Positions 44,429 through 54,002 of a stretch of 64,000 nucleotides of DNA are shown piece after piece. The position numbers and the translations under genes are program-made. How positions within the stretch are numbered: position 1 is the first letter of the stretch; each line of letters begins with the position of its first letter. The stretch spans positions 248,001-312,000 of the forward strand of contig CAMYNW010000007.1 of the NCBI GenBank assembly GCA_947259885.1, written 5' to 3'. The DNA is from an uncultured Gammaproteobacteria bacterium (GTDB taxonomy: Bacteria > Pseudomonadota > Gammaproteobacteria > Arenicellales > Poriferihabitantaceae). The notes beneath the pieces are model-generated. The model was not told the origin of the DNA, made no database searches, and saw nothing but the letters and a program-made list of their open reading frames with translations.

Positions 44429-45435
44429 TAAAGGGATTGGAAGTGCAGAATGATGGCATCAGTCATTTCTACCGTACCATGTGTTCCGCCGATATCTTTA
44501 GTGGCGAATCCGGCATTCAGCGCGGCATCTACCGCAAGCTCTATTTTCTTCGCACACTCTTTGGCCCCTGCGCTGTACTCAAGCATCATGGCCATCGAAA
44601 GAATCATGCCAACAGGATTGGCAATGCCCTGCCCTGCAATATCCGGAGCACTGCCATGAACGGGCTCATAAATCGCCGTGCCCTGCACACTCCCTTTCCC
44701 CGGCAGGATCACATCAAAAGTCGCGGGCTGGCAGCATAGCTGGTAGGCCGCGTTATCGGCAAACAGATGCGTGAGCTCTACATCCGAAAACTCCGATTTG
44801 GCAACATCCTCGACCATCTCGCGCCAGAGTTTGCCTGCAATGAATACATTGGACTTGTCCACTGAAACCACTCGTCCCTTGCGACGCCGGGCTACTTCCA
44901 AACCGACCCGGGCAAACCTTGCGATCTCGTCGCTGCCGTATTCATTAAGGTCGTAGGCGCGGCGACTGCCGTCTGCCTTAGATTCTACCCCGCGAGACTG
45001 GGTAAACATTGCGCCACCGCAGAGTTCACGCATCACCACCACATCCGCCCCACGAACCCGTGCGGGCTTAAAAGGTGTTCTTTCTATCAGAGCATCCCAT
45101 GCGCGGGCATGCCGTATACAGGCGAAAACATCGAGCTCATGGCGAAGCTTCATCAAACCATCCTGCTCTTCAGGTCCACCATCTATAACAATATGGTCCC
45201 ATCGAGGTCCCCCTGCGGCACCAACCAACAGGGCATCGGCATTTCGTGCTTTTTCCAGGGTCTTTGGTCGAATAAAAGTTCCGTATTTTTCCCAGCATGC
45301 ACCGTGAAGCAGGTCTTGACTAAGATCAACTGCAAGACCGATGGATTGAGCAGCCACCTCCAGCACCTTGAGCGAGGCTTCGACCACCTCAGGGCCAATC
45401 CCGTCCCCGCCAAGCGCGAGTACTTTAAATGCCAT
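44428..45435 (-). CDS. Isocitrate/isopropylmalate dehydrogenase family protein with internal deletion
   Basis: A 335-residue protein of the LeuB/tartrate dehydrogenase family, oxidising 2-hydroxy acids with NAD. It has LALGGDGIGPEV at the start, CGGAMFTQSRG, VDKSNVF with the catalytic Lys, and IYEPVHGSAPDIAGQGIANP. Compared with ordinary members of about 360 residues, the segment after TFDVI is missing: the text jumps to PGKGSVQGTAIYEPVHG. The lost piece of about 28 residues normally contains N-x-F-G-D-x-L-S-D, whose aspartates bind the metal. The frame is kept, but activity is doubtful. The deletion site is near 44700. Confidence 0.8.
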   Translation of the reverse strand: MAFKVLALGGDGIGPEVVEASLKVLEVAAQSIGLAVDLSQDLLHGACWEKYGTFIRPKTLEKARNADALLVGAAGGPRWDHIVIDGGPEEQDGLMKLRHELDVFACIRHARAWDALIERTPFKPARVRGADVVVMRELCGGAMFTQSRGVESKADGSRRAYDLNEYGSDEIARFARVGLEVARRRKGRVVSVDKSNVFIAGKLWREMVEDVAKSEFSDVELTHLFADNAAYQLCCQPATFDVILPGKGSVQGTAIYEPVHGSAPDIAGQGIANPVGMILSMAMMLEYSAGAKECAKKIELAVDAALNAGFATKDIGGTHGTVEMTDAIILHFQSL

Positions 45436-45539
45436 GATGATTTCCGCCGGATAAGAACAATCAGGGATTATTGAGTGTCGTGCGAAAGCTGTAAACCTGG
45501 AATAGCATGCGATTATTCTTATCCAGAGGAGAATTCAGA

Positions 45540-46334
45540 CTAACTTTTGGCCTTGGCGGTTTCAATATATCTATTTTGCAAATCCGCTTGCCGGCGCACG
45601 GCTTCCGGCGCGAAATCAAACGCCGCCGGGATGTCTTTCTCGTAGTAACCAAAGCGATCTTCACCACGCACCAGGATCGCTGAGTCTGAATCATTCTTAG
45701 TCTGCATCACATCTGTCGCCAGATACTGCACGTTTAAACCTATTCGCCGATCGTCACTTTGATTTGGCATCGAAGAATGCAGAGTCCAACCATGATGAAA
45801 AGAAGCTTCCCCCGGGTTCAAAGAACAAAGCGTCGCCATCGATTCATCAACATCCGTAACCGTCTGTCCGCTATACAGGACATTGGATTCATCATCTGTG
45901 ATTATGTGCGATTTCTGTCCTTTACTATGGCTACCCGGTATCATCTTCATGCAGCCGCTCAGCTCAGTTGCGGGTGATAGCGCCATCCACATTGATACCT
46001 GTTTGTCGTTGCTAAATCCCCAGTAGGTCAGATCTTGATGCCAGCTAACATGAGAGGGAGTACGTGGCTCTTTAATGATATAGGTAACATTGTGCAGCAG
46101 AATATTCTTACCAATTAACAACTCAACCACATCCAGAACATGAGGATGAGTCGCCAGTTCATAGGGTGAACGCATCAGTGTATGTATCTTGGTTTTATAG
46201 TGAAGCTCACCGTATTGGGCTTCAAAATGTTCAAGCTGTTGTCGATGCTTAAGCGCTTCTTCGGCTTCCAGGAATCTAATGCCTGAGATAAAACCGTTTT
46301 GATGAAAACTTTTCTGCAGGTCTTGGTACTGCAT
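45540..46334 (-). CDS. Phytanoyl-CoA dioxygenase (PhyH) family protein
   Basis: A 264-residue Fe(II)/2-oxoglutarate oxygenase from ATG 46334; the frame reaches 46385 but the first 17 residues look non-coding. The iron-binding His and Asp are in SWHQDLTYWG and the second His in HHGWTLHSSMPNQ, with the 2-oxoglutarate-binding Arg in DDRRIGLNVQYL. Ectoine hydroxylases and many small-molecule hydroxylases belong here. The substrate is not evident. It is the most upstream gene of the minus-strand catabolic series and lies 104 bases ahead of the IPMDH-like gene. Confidence 0.86.
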   Translation of the reverse strand: MQYQDLQKSFHQNGFISGIRFLEAEEALKHRQQLEHFEAQYGELHYKTKIHTLMRSPYELATHPHVLDVVELLIGKNILLHNVTYIIKEPRTPSHVSWHQDLTYWGFSNDKQVSMWMALSPATELSGCMKMIPGSHSKGQKSHIITDDESNVLYSGQTVTDVDESMATLCSLNPGEASFHHGWTLHSSMPNQSDDRRIGLNVQYLATDVMQTKNDSDSAILVRGEDRFGYYEKDIPAAFDFAPEAVRRQADLQNRYIETAKAKS

Positions 46335-46497
46335 AGTAAACAGATTAAGACGATGTAGTGTGAAGTCTAACAAAACATTGAACAAATAAAATAGCGGTTG
46401 ATTATTAGCCGTTATCAGGTCAAGAATGCAGTCACAGTATCTGTATAAGCGCCATGAACATTATTCACAGCAAAAATAGCGACTTGGGAGAATCAGC

Positions 46498-47511
46498 ATG
46501 AGCTGCCGGCTGCTATTTGTTTTGTCGTGGATGCTTGTGAGTGGATGTGCCACTTTTTCAGATGACAAAGTTCAGGAAAGTAAGCCATTCCCCAGCTCAA
46601 CCGTATACTACGGTACGGATCGGGCTCGAGAGGAGCTGAGTGATCCGCAGCGTTTTTATGGTGGTGAGCGGGGGAAAGTAGAGTTTGGCGAGACACGATT
46701 AGCAGTACCCGCCAGCGAGGATCCAGCCGCACTCAATATGGTCATACCGCTTTCAAGGGAAGATTACCTGAGTCGACTTCGACAAGCTGTCCGGTCTTCT
46801 GAATCGCGCACGGTATTTGTTTTCATTCACGGATACAACCGATCATTCAGCCAAGGGGCCATCTTGAGTGCCGACCTTAGCCGCGATTTAAAATTCACCG
46901 GTGTGCCGATTCTCTGGAGCTGGCCATCCACAAATAATCCAGCTGGATACGTCGAAGACCGGAACAATATTCGCTGGGGTCGGCCACATTTGTCGGCCTT
47001 TCTGCGTGATGTGATTGAAAGCTCAGGGGCGGAAACTGTTCATTTGCTCGGGCACAGCATGGGGGGATTTGCACTGGTTGATGCTTTCTTATATGACCTG
47101 CTGCCAAACAATTTGGATACACGCAGGATTGGTGAGTTTGTTTTACTGGCACCAGATATAGATGCAGAAGTATTTCGCCGAGACATAGGCCCAAAGCTGG
47201 TCGACGCCGGGATGAATATCACCCTTTACACCTCTAGTAACGACAAGGCCATGGCCAGCTCCCGCGCAATTAACGGGTACCCGCGCGCTGGCGATTCTTT
47301 TGATGGTCCAACATTGGTGCCCGGGATTGAAACTATCGATGCGACTGCAGCTAACAACAGTATATTGGGGCATTCATACTTTGAAGAAAGCCAAACAGTG
47401 GGATATGACCTCGCTGAGTTGCTAAACAAACGCACACGTGCAGCAGACCGAAAGTTGTTGACGACATATAAACTACCAGCAGGAATCTACTGGCGACTTG
47501 ATGTTGAATAG
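46498..47511 (+). CDS. Lipoprotein alpha/beta hydrolase (DUF900 type)
   Basis: A 337-residue hydrolase of the DUF900 family with a lipoprotein signal: a hydrophobic run followed by the lipobox LVSGCATF, so Cys19 would be lipidated. It continues VYYGTDRAREE and YGGERGKVEFGE, typical of the family. The nucleophile is the Ser in LLGHSMGGFALVD, and FIHGYNRSF is the oxyanion strand; the late GHSYFEES may supply the catalytic His. Location is probably the cell envelope. It is divergent from the PhyH gene, and a flavoprotein gene follows 54 bases later. Confidence 0.85.
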   Translation: MSCRLLFVLSWMLVSGCATFSDDKVQESKPFPSSTVYYGTDRAREELSDPQRFYGGERGKVEFGETRLAVPASEDPAALNMVIPLSREDYLSRLRQAVRSSESRTVFVFIHGYNRSFSQGAILSADLSRDLKFTGVPILWSWPSTNNPAGYVEDRNNIRWGRPHLSAFLRDVIESSGAETVHLLGHSMGGFALVDAFLYDLLPNNLDTRRIGEFVLLAPDIDAEVFRRDIGPKLVDAGMNITLYTSSNDKAMASSRAINGYPRAGDSFDGPTLVPGIETIDATAANNSILGHSYFEESQTVGYDLAELLNKRTRAADRKLLTTYKLPAGIYWRLDVE

Positions 47512-47565
47512 CGATTCACGAAATACTCAAGGCCGGCGTAATTCGATGCATTGACACCTGATCTC

Positions 47566-49632
47566 ATGACGCGTGAACCCAGATTCGACATACTATTTGA
47601 ACCCGTAAAAATCGGGCCGGTGACGGCGAAAAATCGTTTTTATCAGGTCCCGCATTGCACGGGACTTGGCTGGTTGAGGCCGCGTATGGTCGCGTCATTG
47701 CGGGGCATGAAAGCAGAAGGCGGCTGGGGGGTGGTGTGCACAGAATATTGTTCGATTCACCCTGCATCAGATGACCTTCCCCATCCCTATGCCTCCTTAT
47801 GGGACCAGGGCGATATCAAATCTCATGCTTTGATGACAGAAAAAGTGCATGAGCACGAGGCGCTGGCGGGAGTGGAACTCTGGGTCGGCGGCTCTCGGTC
47901 AGCAAACCTCTTTACCAATGAAACGGCCTTCGACGTCGGTTGCAGGCCCAATTCGACCGGCGTGCCCTATCACACCCGCGCGATGGACAAGTCCGATATT
48001 CGCGAGCTGCGACGATGGCATAGGAATGCGGCGCTTAGAGCCAAGGAAGCGGGATTCGATATCGTATATGTGTATGCCACCCATGGCTATTTGCTCTCAC
48101 ATTTTCTCTCTAGTGAAACCAATACGCGTACAGACGAATATGGCGGATCTATTGAGAATCGGATACGACTGGTGCGCGAACTCATCGAAGAAACCAAAGA
48201 AGCGGTCGGCGATTCATGCGCAGTCGCGGTGAGATTTTCAGCGGACCAGGGAGGCGGTTCAGATGCTGATCCGGTTATAGGTGAACACCGCGAAATGCTG
48301 GCACTACTCGCCGAGCATCCAGATCTCTGGGACATCAATATAAAGGACTACTCACTGGAAATGGGTGTATCGCGATTTGTTAAGGAAGGCTCGCTTGAAG
48401 CATATATGTCCTACGTTAAATCTATAACCACTAAACCCGTGGTGACCGTGGGGCGATTTACTTCTCCTGATTCCATGGTGTCCCAGGTGAAGCGCGGCAT
48501 CGTGGATTTTATCGGTGCCGCTCGACCTTCCATCGCAGACCCATTCTTACCCAAAAAGATCGAACAAGGACGGTTGCAAGATATACGCGAATGCATCGGC
48601 TGTAATATTTGTTACTCCGGCGATGCCAAAGGCACCCCTATACGTTGCACACAGAATCCGACTATAAGCGAGGAATGGCGTCGTGGCTGGCATCCCGAAA
48701 AAATAGAGACAAAGGGATCGGATTCACCTGTCCTGGTTGTTGGTGGCGGGCCTGCCGGCCTTGAAGCCGCCCTCGCACTTGGAAAAAGGGGATATCATGT
48801 GTTGCTTGCAGAATCCGAGCGGGAGCTCGGCGGGCGGGTAACCCGGGAGTCTCGTTTACCGGGTCTTAGCGAATGGGCCCGAGTAAGGGATTATCGTCTG
48901 CAGCAGATTGAGACAATGACTAATGTCGAAGTCTATCTTGAAAGTACAATGAATACGGAGGACGTGCTTGCAACAGGAGCTGATCATATTGTTATTGCTA
49001 CCGGTGCGAGTTGGAGATCAGATGGAGTGGGCCTGACCACCGACACCCCGATCAGGGAACTCGGCCCGTCTGAGCAGATATTTACACCGGACGATATTAT
49101 GTCAAATCGGCTACCTAATGGTCCGGCCATTGTTTATGACGACGATCACTACTATATGGCAAGTGTAATCGCAGAAAAACTTAGGTTAGAAAACGTACCC
49201 GTCACCTTTGTCACGCCAAAACCAGTAGTTTCCGCTTGGGGGGAGATGACCTCGGAGCAAGTGCGGGCGCAAAAGCGCCTGATCGACGTTGGTGTAAGTA
49301 TTGTCACCTGTCATAGCCTTTCATTCTTCGATGGCAAACGAGCGTTAATCAATTGCGTATACAGCGGCAAGGAAGTAGTGATAGAAACCGAAGCAATTGT
49401 TTCTGTCACGTCACGCCGCCCTAATGATTCTTTGTTTCATCAATTACGTGCTCATATGGATCAGAATCCAGATGCCGGACCGAAATCAACCACAAGAATT
49501 GGTGATTGTGAAGCACCTGCAATTATTGCCGGTGCTGTGTTTTCTGGGCATCGATACGCTCGTGAACTCGATACTGATGTGAGTCCGGATAGTCGCATCA
49601 GGTATGACCGGGTATTCTTCCAGGAGGGATAA
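47566..49632 (+). CDS. Trimethylamine dehydrogenase-like flavoprotein (DgcA-like N-demethylase), copy 1
   Basis: A 688-residue protein of the TMADH/DgcA family. ATG 47566 is chosen over TTG 47551 because it matches the start of the paralogue at 63132 and puts the FMN-linking cysteine at Cys31 (QVPHCTGLG). Old yellow enzyme-like barrel, then a 4Fe-4S site at Cys343, Cys346, Cys349 and Cys361 (CIGCNICYSGD), then an FAD/NAD-type domain (VLVVGGGPAGLEAALAL). The Tyr equivalent to TMADH Tyr60 is kept (TEYCS), but the two bowl tryptophans are not, so the substrate is unlikely to be trimethylamine. Demethylation of a related amine with formaldehyde release is expected. Confidence 0.87.
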   Translation: MTREPRFDILFEPVKIGPVTAKNRFYQVPHCTGLGWLRPRMVASLRGMKAEGGWGVVCTEYCSIHPASDDLPHPYASLWDQGDIKSHALMTEKVHEHEALAGVELWVGGSRSANLFTNETAFDVGCRPNSTGVPYHTRAMDKSDIRELRRWHRNAALRAKEAGFDIVYVYATHGYLLSHFLSSETNTRTDEYGGSIENRIRLVRELIEETKEAVGDSCAVAVRFSADQGGGSDADPVIGEHREMLALLAEHPDLWDINIKDYSLEMGVSRFVKEGSLEAYMSYVKSITTKPVVTVGRFTSPDSMVSQVKRGIVDFIGAARPSIADPFLPKKIEQGRLQDIRECIGCNICYSGDAKGTPIRCTQNPTISEEWRRGWHPEKIETKGSDSPVLVVGGGPAGLEAALALGKRGYHVLLAESERELGGRVTRESRLPGLSEWARVRDYRLQQIETMTNVEVYLESTMNTEDVLATGADHIVIATGASWRSDGVGLTTDTPIRELGPSEQIFTPDDIMSNRLPNGPAIVYDDDHYYMASVIAEKLRLENVPVTFVTPKPVVSAWGEMTSEQVRAQKRLIDVGVSIVTCHSLSFFDGKRALINCVYSGKEVVIETEAIVSVTSRRPNDSLFHQLRAHMDQNPDAGPKSTTRIGDCEAPAIIAGAVFSGHRYARELDTDVSPDSRIRYDRVFFQEG

Positions 49633-49749
49633 CGCCAAAACTGGAAGCTACTAAGAAGAATTTAGATACCCTTTTATCTTTTGTGGGTGACTAAGATAGT
49701 TTGGTTCCTTTGCGCCGGAATTTGCATCGATGAAACCTGAAATTTCAGT

Positions 49750-50130
49750 TTAATCGATTCCAAGTTCCGAAAAAACTTTTTTAGCCGCACGGAAACACTC
49801 CAACGATTGGGGCACACCGCAGTAGATTCCGACCACATGAATGATGGCGCGGATCTGCTCCTTGGTAACGCCATTGGTGATGGCCCCGCGACAATGAATT
49901 TCCCATTCATGCATTTTCCCCAAACCGCCGATCATCGCCAGATTCATCATCGAACGGGTTTTAGGATCGATGCAGTCGTCGCCCCAGCCGAAGCCCCAAC
50001 ACCACTCCGTCATCATTTCCTGAAACGGTCGGGTAAAATCATCCGCCGCGGCCAGGTTTTTCTCCACATATTCCGCGCCTAAGGTCGCCTTACGTTGCGA
50101 CAGACCAGTTTCAAATCGTTCTTTGTCCAC
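49750..50130 (-). CDS. Carboxymuconolactone decarboxylase (CMD) family protein
   Basis: A 126-residue CMD-fold protein. Segment DPKTRSMMNLAMIGGLGKMHEWEIHCRGAI is the family core (quoted in part: NLAMIGGLGKMHEWEIH), followed by EQIRAIIHVVGIYCGVPQSL. It lacks the CxxC of AhpD peroxidase-like members and resembles gamma-CMD itself, though the reaction cannot be assigned. It is 17 bases downstream of the aminotransferase gene on the same strand, and about 120 bases from the end of the flavoprotein gene, which converges on it. Confidence 0.83.
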   Translation of the reverse strand: MDKERFETGLSQRKATLGAEYVEKNLAAADDFTRPFQEMMTEWCWGFGWGDDCIDPKTRSMMNLAMIGGLGKMHEWEIHCRGAITNGVTKEQIRAIIHVVGIYCGVPQSLECFRAAKKVFSELGID

Positions 50131-50147
50131 TTTAGTTATTCCTCTGG

Positions 50148-51416
50148 TTAAATTTGTGCAGCAGCTTTAGCAATCGCTTCTGAGGTTCGTTGAAGATCTT
50201 CTTCAGTTAATGCAAGCGAAGGGTAAACCTTACCCGGCGATTTGAAAACACCTTGTTTTCTCAGCGCCTTGTTAAAGCTCGCCATTTTGCTGGCGTCTGC
50301 ACTGATGACATCGCGATAGTTTCGAACAGTTTTATCGATGAATACGGCTTCAAATAAAGTAGGATGGCCGACGATGTCATGGGCGTGTCCGTTCCTTGAC
50401 AGGTGGTCAGAAAATGTTTCCATCAGTCGGGTTCCAGTTGCCAAGAGCTTTTCGTAAGTGCCGGGACGGCGCAATATCTCGAGTGTCTTTAATCCCGCCA
50501 CGGACGCGATCGGATTACCTGACAACGTGCCCAGCTGCATCAAAAAACCTTCGGCACCGACTTGGTCCTTATCGAAATGTGCCATCATGTCAGTGCGGCC
50601 AGCCAATGCAGCCAGCGGAAAACCGCCGCCAATGACCTTGCCCAGCGCACAAATATCCGGTGTCACACCGAAGTATTCCTGAGCACCCCCATAAGAGAAA
50701 CGAAATCCAGTGACGATTTCATCAAAAATCAACACAATACCGCGCTTATCACATTGCTCTCGAAGCATTTCGAGGAAACCCGGCACAGGGGGAATAATAC
50801 GCTGTAGCGGCTCAACGATAATAGCGGCGATCTCGTCCCCGTGCTGGGCGATTAAATCTTGTGTGTATGCGGCATCGTTAAAGGGCGCAATCAGCATCTC
50901 ATCACGCACCGCCTTCGGAATGCCCGCCGAATCCGGCACTGCGCGAGGAAAATCGATGAGTACAGTTGGCGCCAGGCTCATTTGCGCTTCGGCGGACATC
51001 CCGTGATATCCGCCCTCAAATTTCATGATCTTGTCGCGCCCGGTAAACGCACGCGCGACGCGCATCGCGTACATGTCGGCTTCGCCGCCGGTCGAGACAT
51101 AGCGCAATTGCTCGGCACACGGCACCGCTTCGCAAATCACCTCCGCCAGTTCTATACCCGACGCATTATTGGCAAAGAAAGTCATGCCTCTTCCAATTTG
51201 GTCGGAAACTGCTTCAAGTACTTCGGGGTGACCATGTCCTAGCAACATCGGTCCCGAGCCAATCAGGTAATCGATATACTCATTGCCATCTTCGTCCCAG
51301 ACGTGAGCGCCTTCTCCGTGACTGATCACGATGCTGGGATCGAAGTTACCAAAGCCGCCGGCCGGCAGTACTTTGCGGGCTCGCTCTATCCAGTGCTGTT
51401 GATTCTGTATCTTCAT
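50148..51416 (-). CDS. Class III aminotransferase (glutamate-1-semialdehyde aminotransferase-like)
   Basis: A 422-residue PLP enzyme. It has DEDGNEYIDYLIGSGPMLLGH at the N-terminus, STGGEADMYAMRVARAFTGR near residue 110, FDEIVTGFR near 225 and the PLP lysine in CALGKVIGGGFPLAALAG. It resembles glutamate-1-semialdehyde aminomutase but is more likely a catabolic aminotransferase, because it is placed between a dimethylglycine-dehydrogenase-like gene and a CMD gene. The amino donor is unknown. It ends 17 bases before the CMD gene and starts 22 bases after the flavoprotein stop. Confidence 0.86.
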   Translation of the reverse strand: MKIQNQQHWIERARKVLPAGGFGNFDPSIVISHGEGAHVWDEDGNEYIDYLIGSGPMLLGHGHPEVLEAVSDQIGRGMTFFANNASGIELAEVICEAVPCAEQLRYVSTGGEADMYAMRVARAFTGRDKIMKFEGGYHGMSAEAQMSLAPTVLIDFPRAVPDSAGIPKAVRDEMLIAPFNDAAYTQDLIAQHGDEIAAIIVEPLQRIIPPVPGFLEMLREQCDKRGIVLIFDEIVTGFRFSYGGAQEYFGVTPDICALGKVIGGGFPLAALAGRTDMMAHFDKDQVGAEGFLMQLGTLSGNPIASVAGLKTLEILRRPGTYEKLLATGTRLMETFSDHLSRNGHAHDIVGHPTLFEAVFIDKTVRNYRDVISADASKMASFNKALRKQGVFKSPGKVYPSLALTEEDLQRTSEAIAKAAAQI

Positions 51417-51438
51417 TTTTTTGTGTTGTTACCAGGCA

Positions 51439-53910
51439 TCATATTGCCGCAGCAGGCGTGTCGGTGCGGGGCAGCAGGCTTTCAGGATCATAGGCGGGGC
51501 CGGCCAATACGCGCGCCGCACGATGCGTACCAGCAATCACCACCTCGAGACCAGTTCCAGGTTCCGCCGCACTCGGTTTGACATAGGCAAACGCCAGGAT
51601 CTTATCCACCGTATGCCCGTAAGCCACTGAAGAAGTTGATCCCACCACCTTACCTTTATGCAACACAGCCTCACCACCATGTCCGTCTTCCACATCGTTC
51701 GGTTCAATTGCCAAATAAGCGCAGACCCACTTCAAATCACTGTCGAGACTATCCTGCGTTTCCGTCTTACCCGCAAATTCCACTTTATCCATTTTTACAA
51801 AACGCATTACATCGGCTTCAGGCAGTGTCACTTCGTTGGTCAGCTCTCCAGCACCTTTGAACATTTTTTCCATACGCATGATGTTCATCGCGAATGAACC
51901 GTAGTCAACAATATCGAACTGTTCCCCTGCCTGCCATAATGCATCATAAACAGCCAGCATACTGTAGCGGGGGCCGTGGATTTCCCAACCCAATTCCCCA
52001 GCGTATGACATGCGAAATGCCCATACTATCTGGTCGGCAACTTCGATTTCCTGCGCGGACATCCAGCGGAAACTCGCGTTATCTAAAGCCGCGTCGGTGC
52101 ATTCAGTCAGAACTTCTCGCGATCTGGGGCCATTGATCGTCACAGCCGCCCAATCATCCGAGCGCTTTATTATTTCAACTTCTTCATCACGCAGCCGGTG
52201 ATTCAGGTGATCCAGCAAACGTTGCTCAAAGAATGCCGCACAGACAAGATAAAATCGATCGTCCGCCAAACTTACAACCGTTAGTTCAATTTCAATCCGA
52301 CCTCTTCTATTTAATAAATGCGTCAATACGATACCACCAACTCTATTCGGCAGGCGATTCGGTACTAGCTTATCCAGAAAACTTTTCGCGTCAGGTCCGG
52401 ATAATTCCACTTTAGTGAAGGCTGAAATATCCATAATGCCGACCCTTTCTCGCACCGCTTTCACTTCTTTTGCCAGTACGTCGTGGACGTCATTGCGCCG
52501 GAAAGAGTAGTAGTCTCGCTGTTCAATTCCATCTGATGCGAACCAGCGCGGTCGTTCATGCCCGAACACCTCTTCATACACAGCGCCCTTCTCCTTTAGC
52601 CGGTCATACAATGGGCTGGGTTTGATCGGCCGGCCATCCAACCGATTAAAATGTGGAAAAGGCACTTCATGCCGCAGGCAATAATCCTCTCTGGCTTTCA
52701 CAACCTGCCATGGTTTGGTGGCATAGTCACCAAATCGCCTCGGATCAAATTCCCGCATGGAAATATCGGCCGAGCCGGAAAGTATCCAGCGCGCCAGTTC
52801 CCGACTTAATCCCGGGCCCCAACCGATACCGATTTGGGTGCCGCAGCAACACCAGTAATTTTTCACCCCGGGTGCTGGACCGATTAACGGATTCCCGTCA
52901 GGTGGATGAGATATGGCTCCATGCACCTCGCGCTTGATCCCTAATTCCGCGAATATCGGCATTCGATCTAATGCATTTTCCAGGTATGGCATGATGCGAT
53001 CATAGTCGGCTTCGAATAATTCGTTTTCAGCCTCCCAGGGACAATGATCTTCCCACACGCTATTGGGGTTTTCCTTTTCGTAGATACCGATCAGCCCGGA
53101 CTTCTGTTCCATGCGGATATAACCGGACACAAGTTTGTCATCTCGAATGACGGGCAACTCCCTATCCAGTTCGAGAAACTCGGGCACCGTATCGGTAATT
53201 AAATAATGATGGGTCATGGATGTCATCGGTAACTGCAAACCGGACCATTCTCCCATCTGCCGCGCGTAGGTGCCCCCGGCGTTAACAACATGCTCACAAA
53301 TAATATCTCCTTGCTCGGTGGAAACTTTCCATTCGCCGGACGTCATCGGTTTGACATCCTTAGCGCGACAGTGTCGTACTATTTTGGCCCCTAGCATACG
53401 CGCGCCTGCCGCCATGGCCTGAGTGACCCCCGATGGATCAACATGACCATCATCCGGGGTGTATAACGCTCCAATCACCCCATCGAGATTATAAAAAGGA
53501 TGCAGCCTGGTGATAAAAGCTGGATCGACCAGTTCGATATTGAATCCAAGAGCGCGCCCAACACTTAAGGTATGTCTTAACCAATCCATTTCATCCGTGG
53601 TGTAAGCCAGGCGGAACGAACCACATCCATGCCAGGTAACCGACTGCCCGGTTTCGGTCTCAAGAATGCCGGAGTAAAGACCGATGTTGTAGTCGACACA
53701 TTTGCCCAGACCGAAGCTGGAGGTGGAGTGCGTAATTTGACCGGCAGCATGCCAGGTCGAGCCTGAAGTAAGCTCGGCTTTTTCCAGCAATACGACGTCG
53801 GTGCAACCCTCATGGGCAAGGTGATAAGCCAGACCGCAGCCCATCACACCACCGCCTATGATGACGATGCGCGCGTTTGTCGGCTGATCTGTAATCGCAG
53901 CTTCAGACAA
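51439..53910 (-). CDS. Dimethylglycine/sarcosine dehydrogenase-like flavoprotein (DAO plus GCV_T)
   Basis: An 823-residue protein with an N-terminal FAD-binding DAO domain (IVIIGGGVMGCGLAYHL at 15-31), the covalent-FAD histidine His54 in SGSTWHAAG, a middle FAO_M region, and a C-terminal GCV_T domain of about 330 residues (YYSFRRNDVHDVL at its start, FRMSYAGELGWEIH inside). Family members oxidise N-methyl groups of dimethylglycine or sarcosine, passing the one-carbon unit to THF bound in the GCV_T part. The substrate here may be another N-methyl amino acid. It is divergent from the RpiR regulator. Confidence 0.88.
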   Translation of the reverse strand: MSEAAITDQPTNARIVIIGGGVMGCGLAYHLAHEGCTDVVLLEKAELTSGSTWHAAGQITHSTSSFGLGKCVDYNIGLYSGILETETGQSVTWHGCGSFRLAYTTDEMDWLRHTLSVGRALGFNIELVDPAFITRLHPFYNLDGVIGALYTPDDGHVDPSGVTQAMAAGARMLGAKIVRHCRAKDVKPMTSGEWKVSTEQGDIICEHVVNAGGTYARQMGEWSGLQLPMTSMTHHYLITDTVPEFLELDRELPVIRDDKLVSGYIRMEQKSGLIGIYEKENPNSVWEDHCPWEAENELFEADYDRIMPYLENALDRMPIFAELGIKREVHGAISHPPDGNPLIGPAPGVKNYWCCCGTQIGIGWGPGLSRELARWILSGSADISMREFDPRRFGDYATKPWQVVKAREDYCLRHEVPFPHFNRLDGRPIKPSPLYDRLKEKGAVYEEVFGHERPRWFASDGIEQRDYYSFRRNDVHDVLAKEVKAVRERVGIMDISAFTKVELSGPDAKSFLDKLVPNRLPNRVGGIVLTHLLNRRGRIEIELTVVSLADDRFYLVCAAFFEQRLLDHLNHRLRDEEVEIIKRSDDWAAVTINGPRSREVLTECTDAALDNASFRWMSAQEIEVADQIVWAFRMSYAGELGWEIHGPRYSMLAVYDALWQAGEQFDIVDYGSFAMNIMRMEKMFKGAGELTNEVTLPEADVMRFVKMDKVEFAGKTETQDSLDSDLKWVCAYLAIEPNDVEDGHGGEAVLHKGKVVGSTSSVAYGHTVDKILAFAYVKPSAAEPGTGLEVVIAGTHRAARVLAGPAYDPESLLPRTDTPAAAI

Positions 53911-53957
53911 AATTTTTCTCCACTGTCTTAAGTGATTTATCTGGACAGACTAATTGA

Positions 53958-53973
53958 ACAAGTGTACATTTGT
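53958..53973. promoter_or_regulatory. Near-palindromic site between the DMGDH-like gene and the RpiR regulator
   Basis: ACAAGTGTACATTTGT reads the same on the other strand at 14 of 16 positions, with a TGTACA core. It lies in the divergent intergenic region, 48 bases from the flavoprotein start, and overlaps the TTG at 53970 that would be the longest start of the regulator. A regulatory role for RpiR is likely by position. Confidence 0.45.
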
Positions 53974-54002
53974 CAATTACATATCAAACGATTGTACCAA
54001 TT

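Noticed and set aside
49720..49760. Palindrome CTGAAATTTCAG near the CMD gene stop as a terminator
   Set aside because: The repeat has no loop and no clear T-run; the AT-rich sequence makes chance likely.
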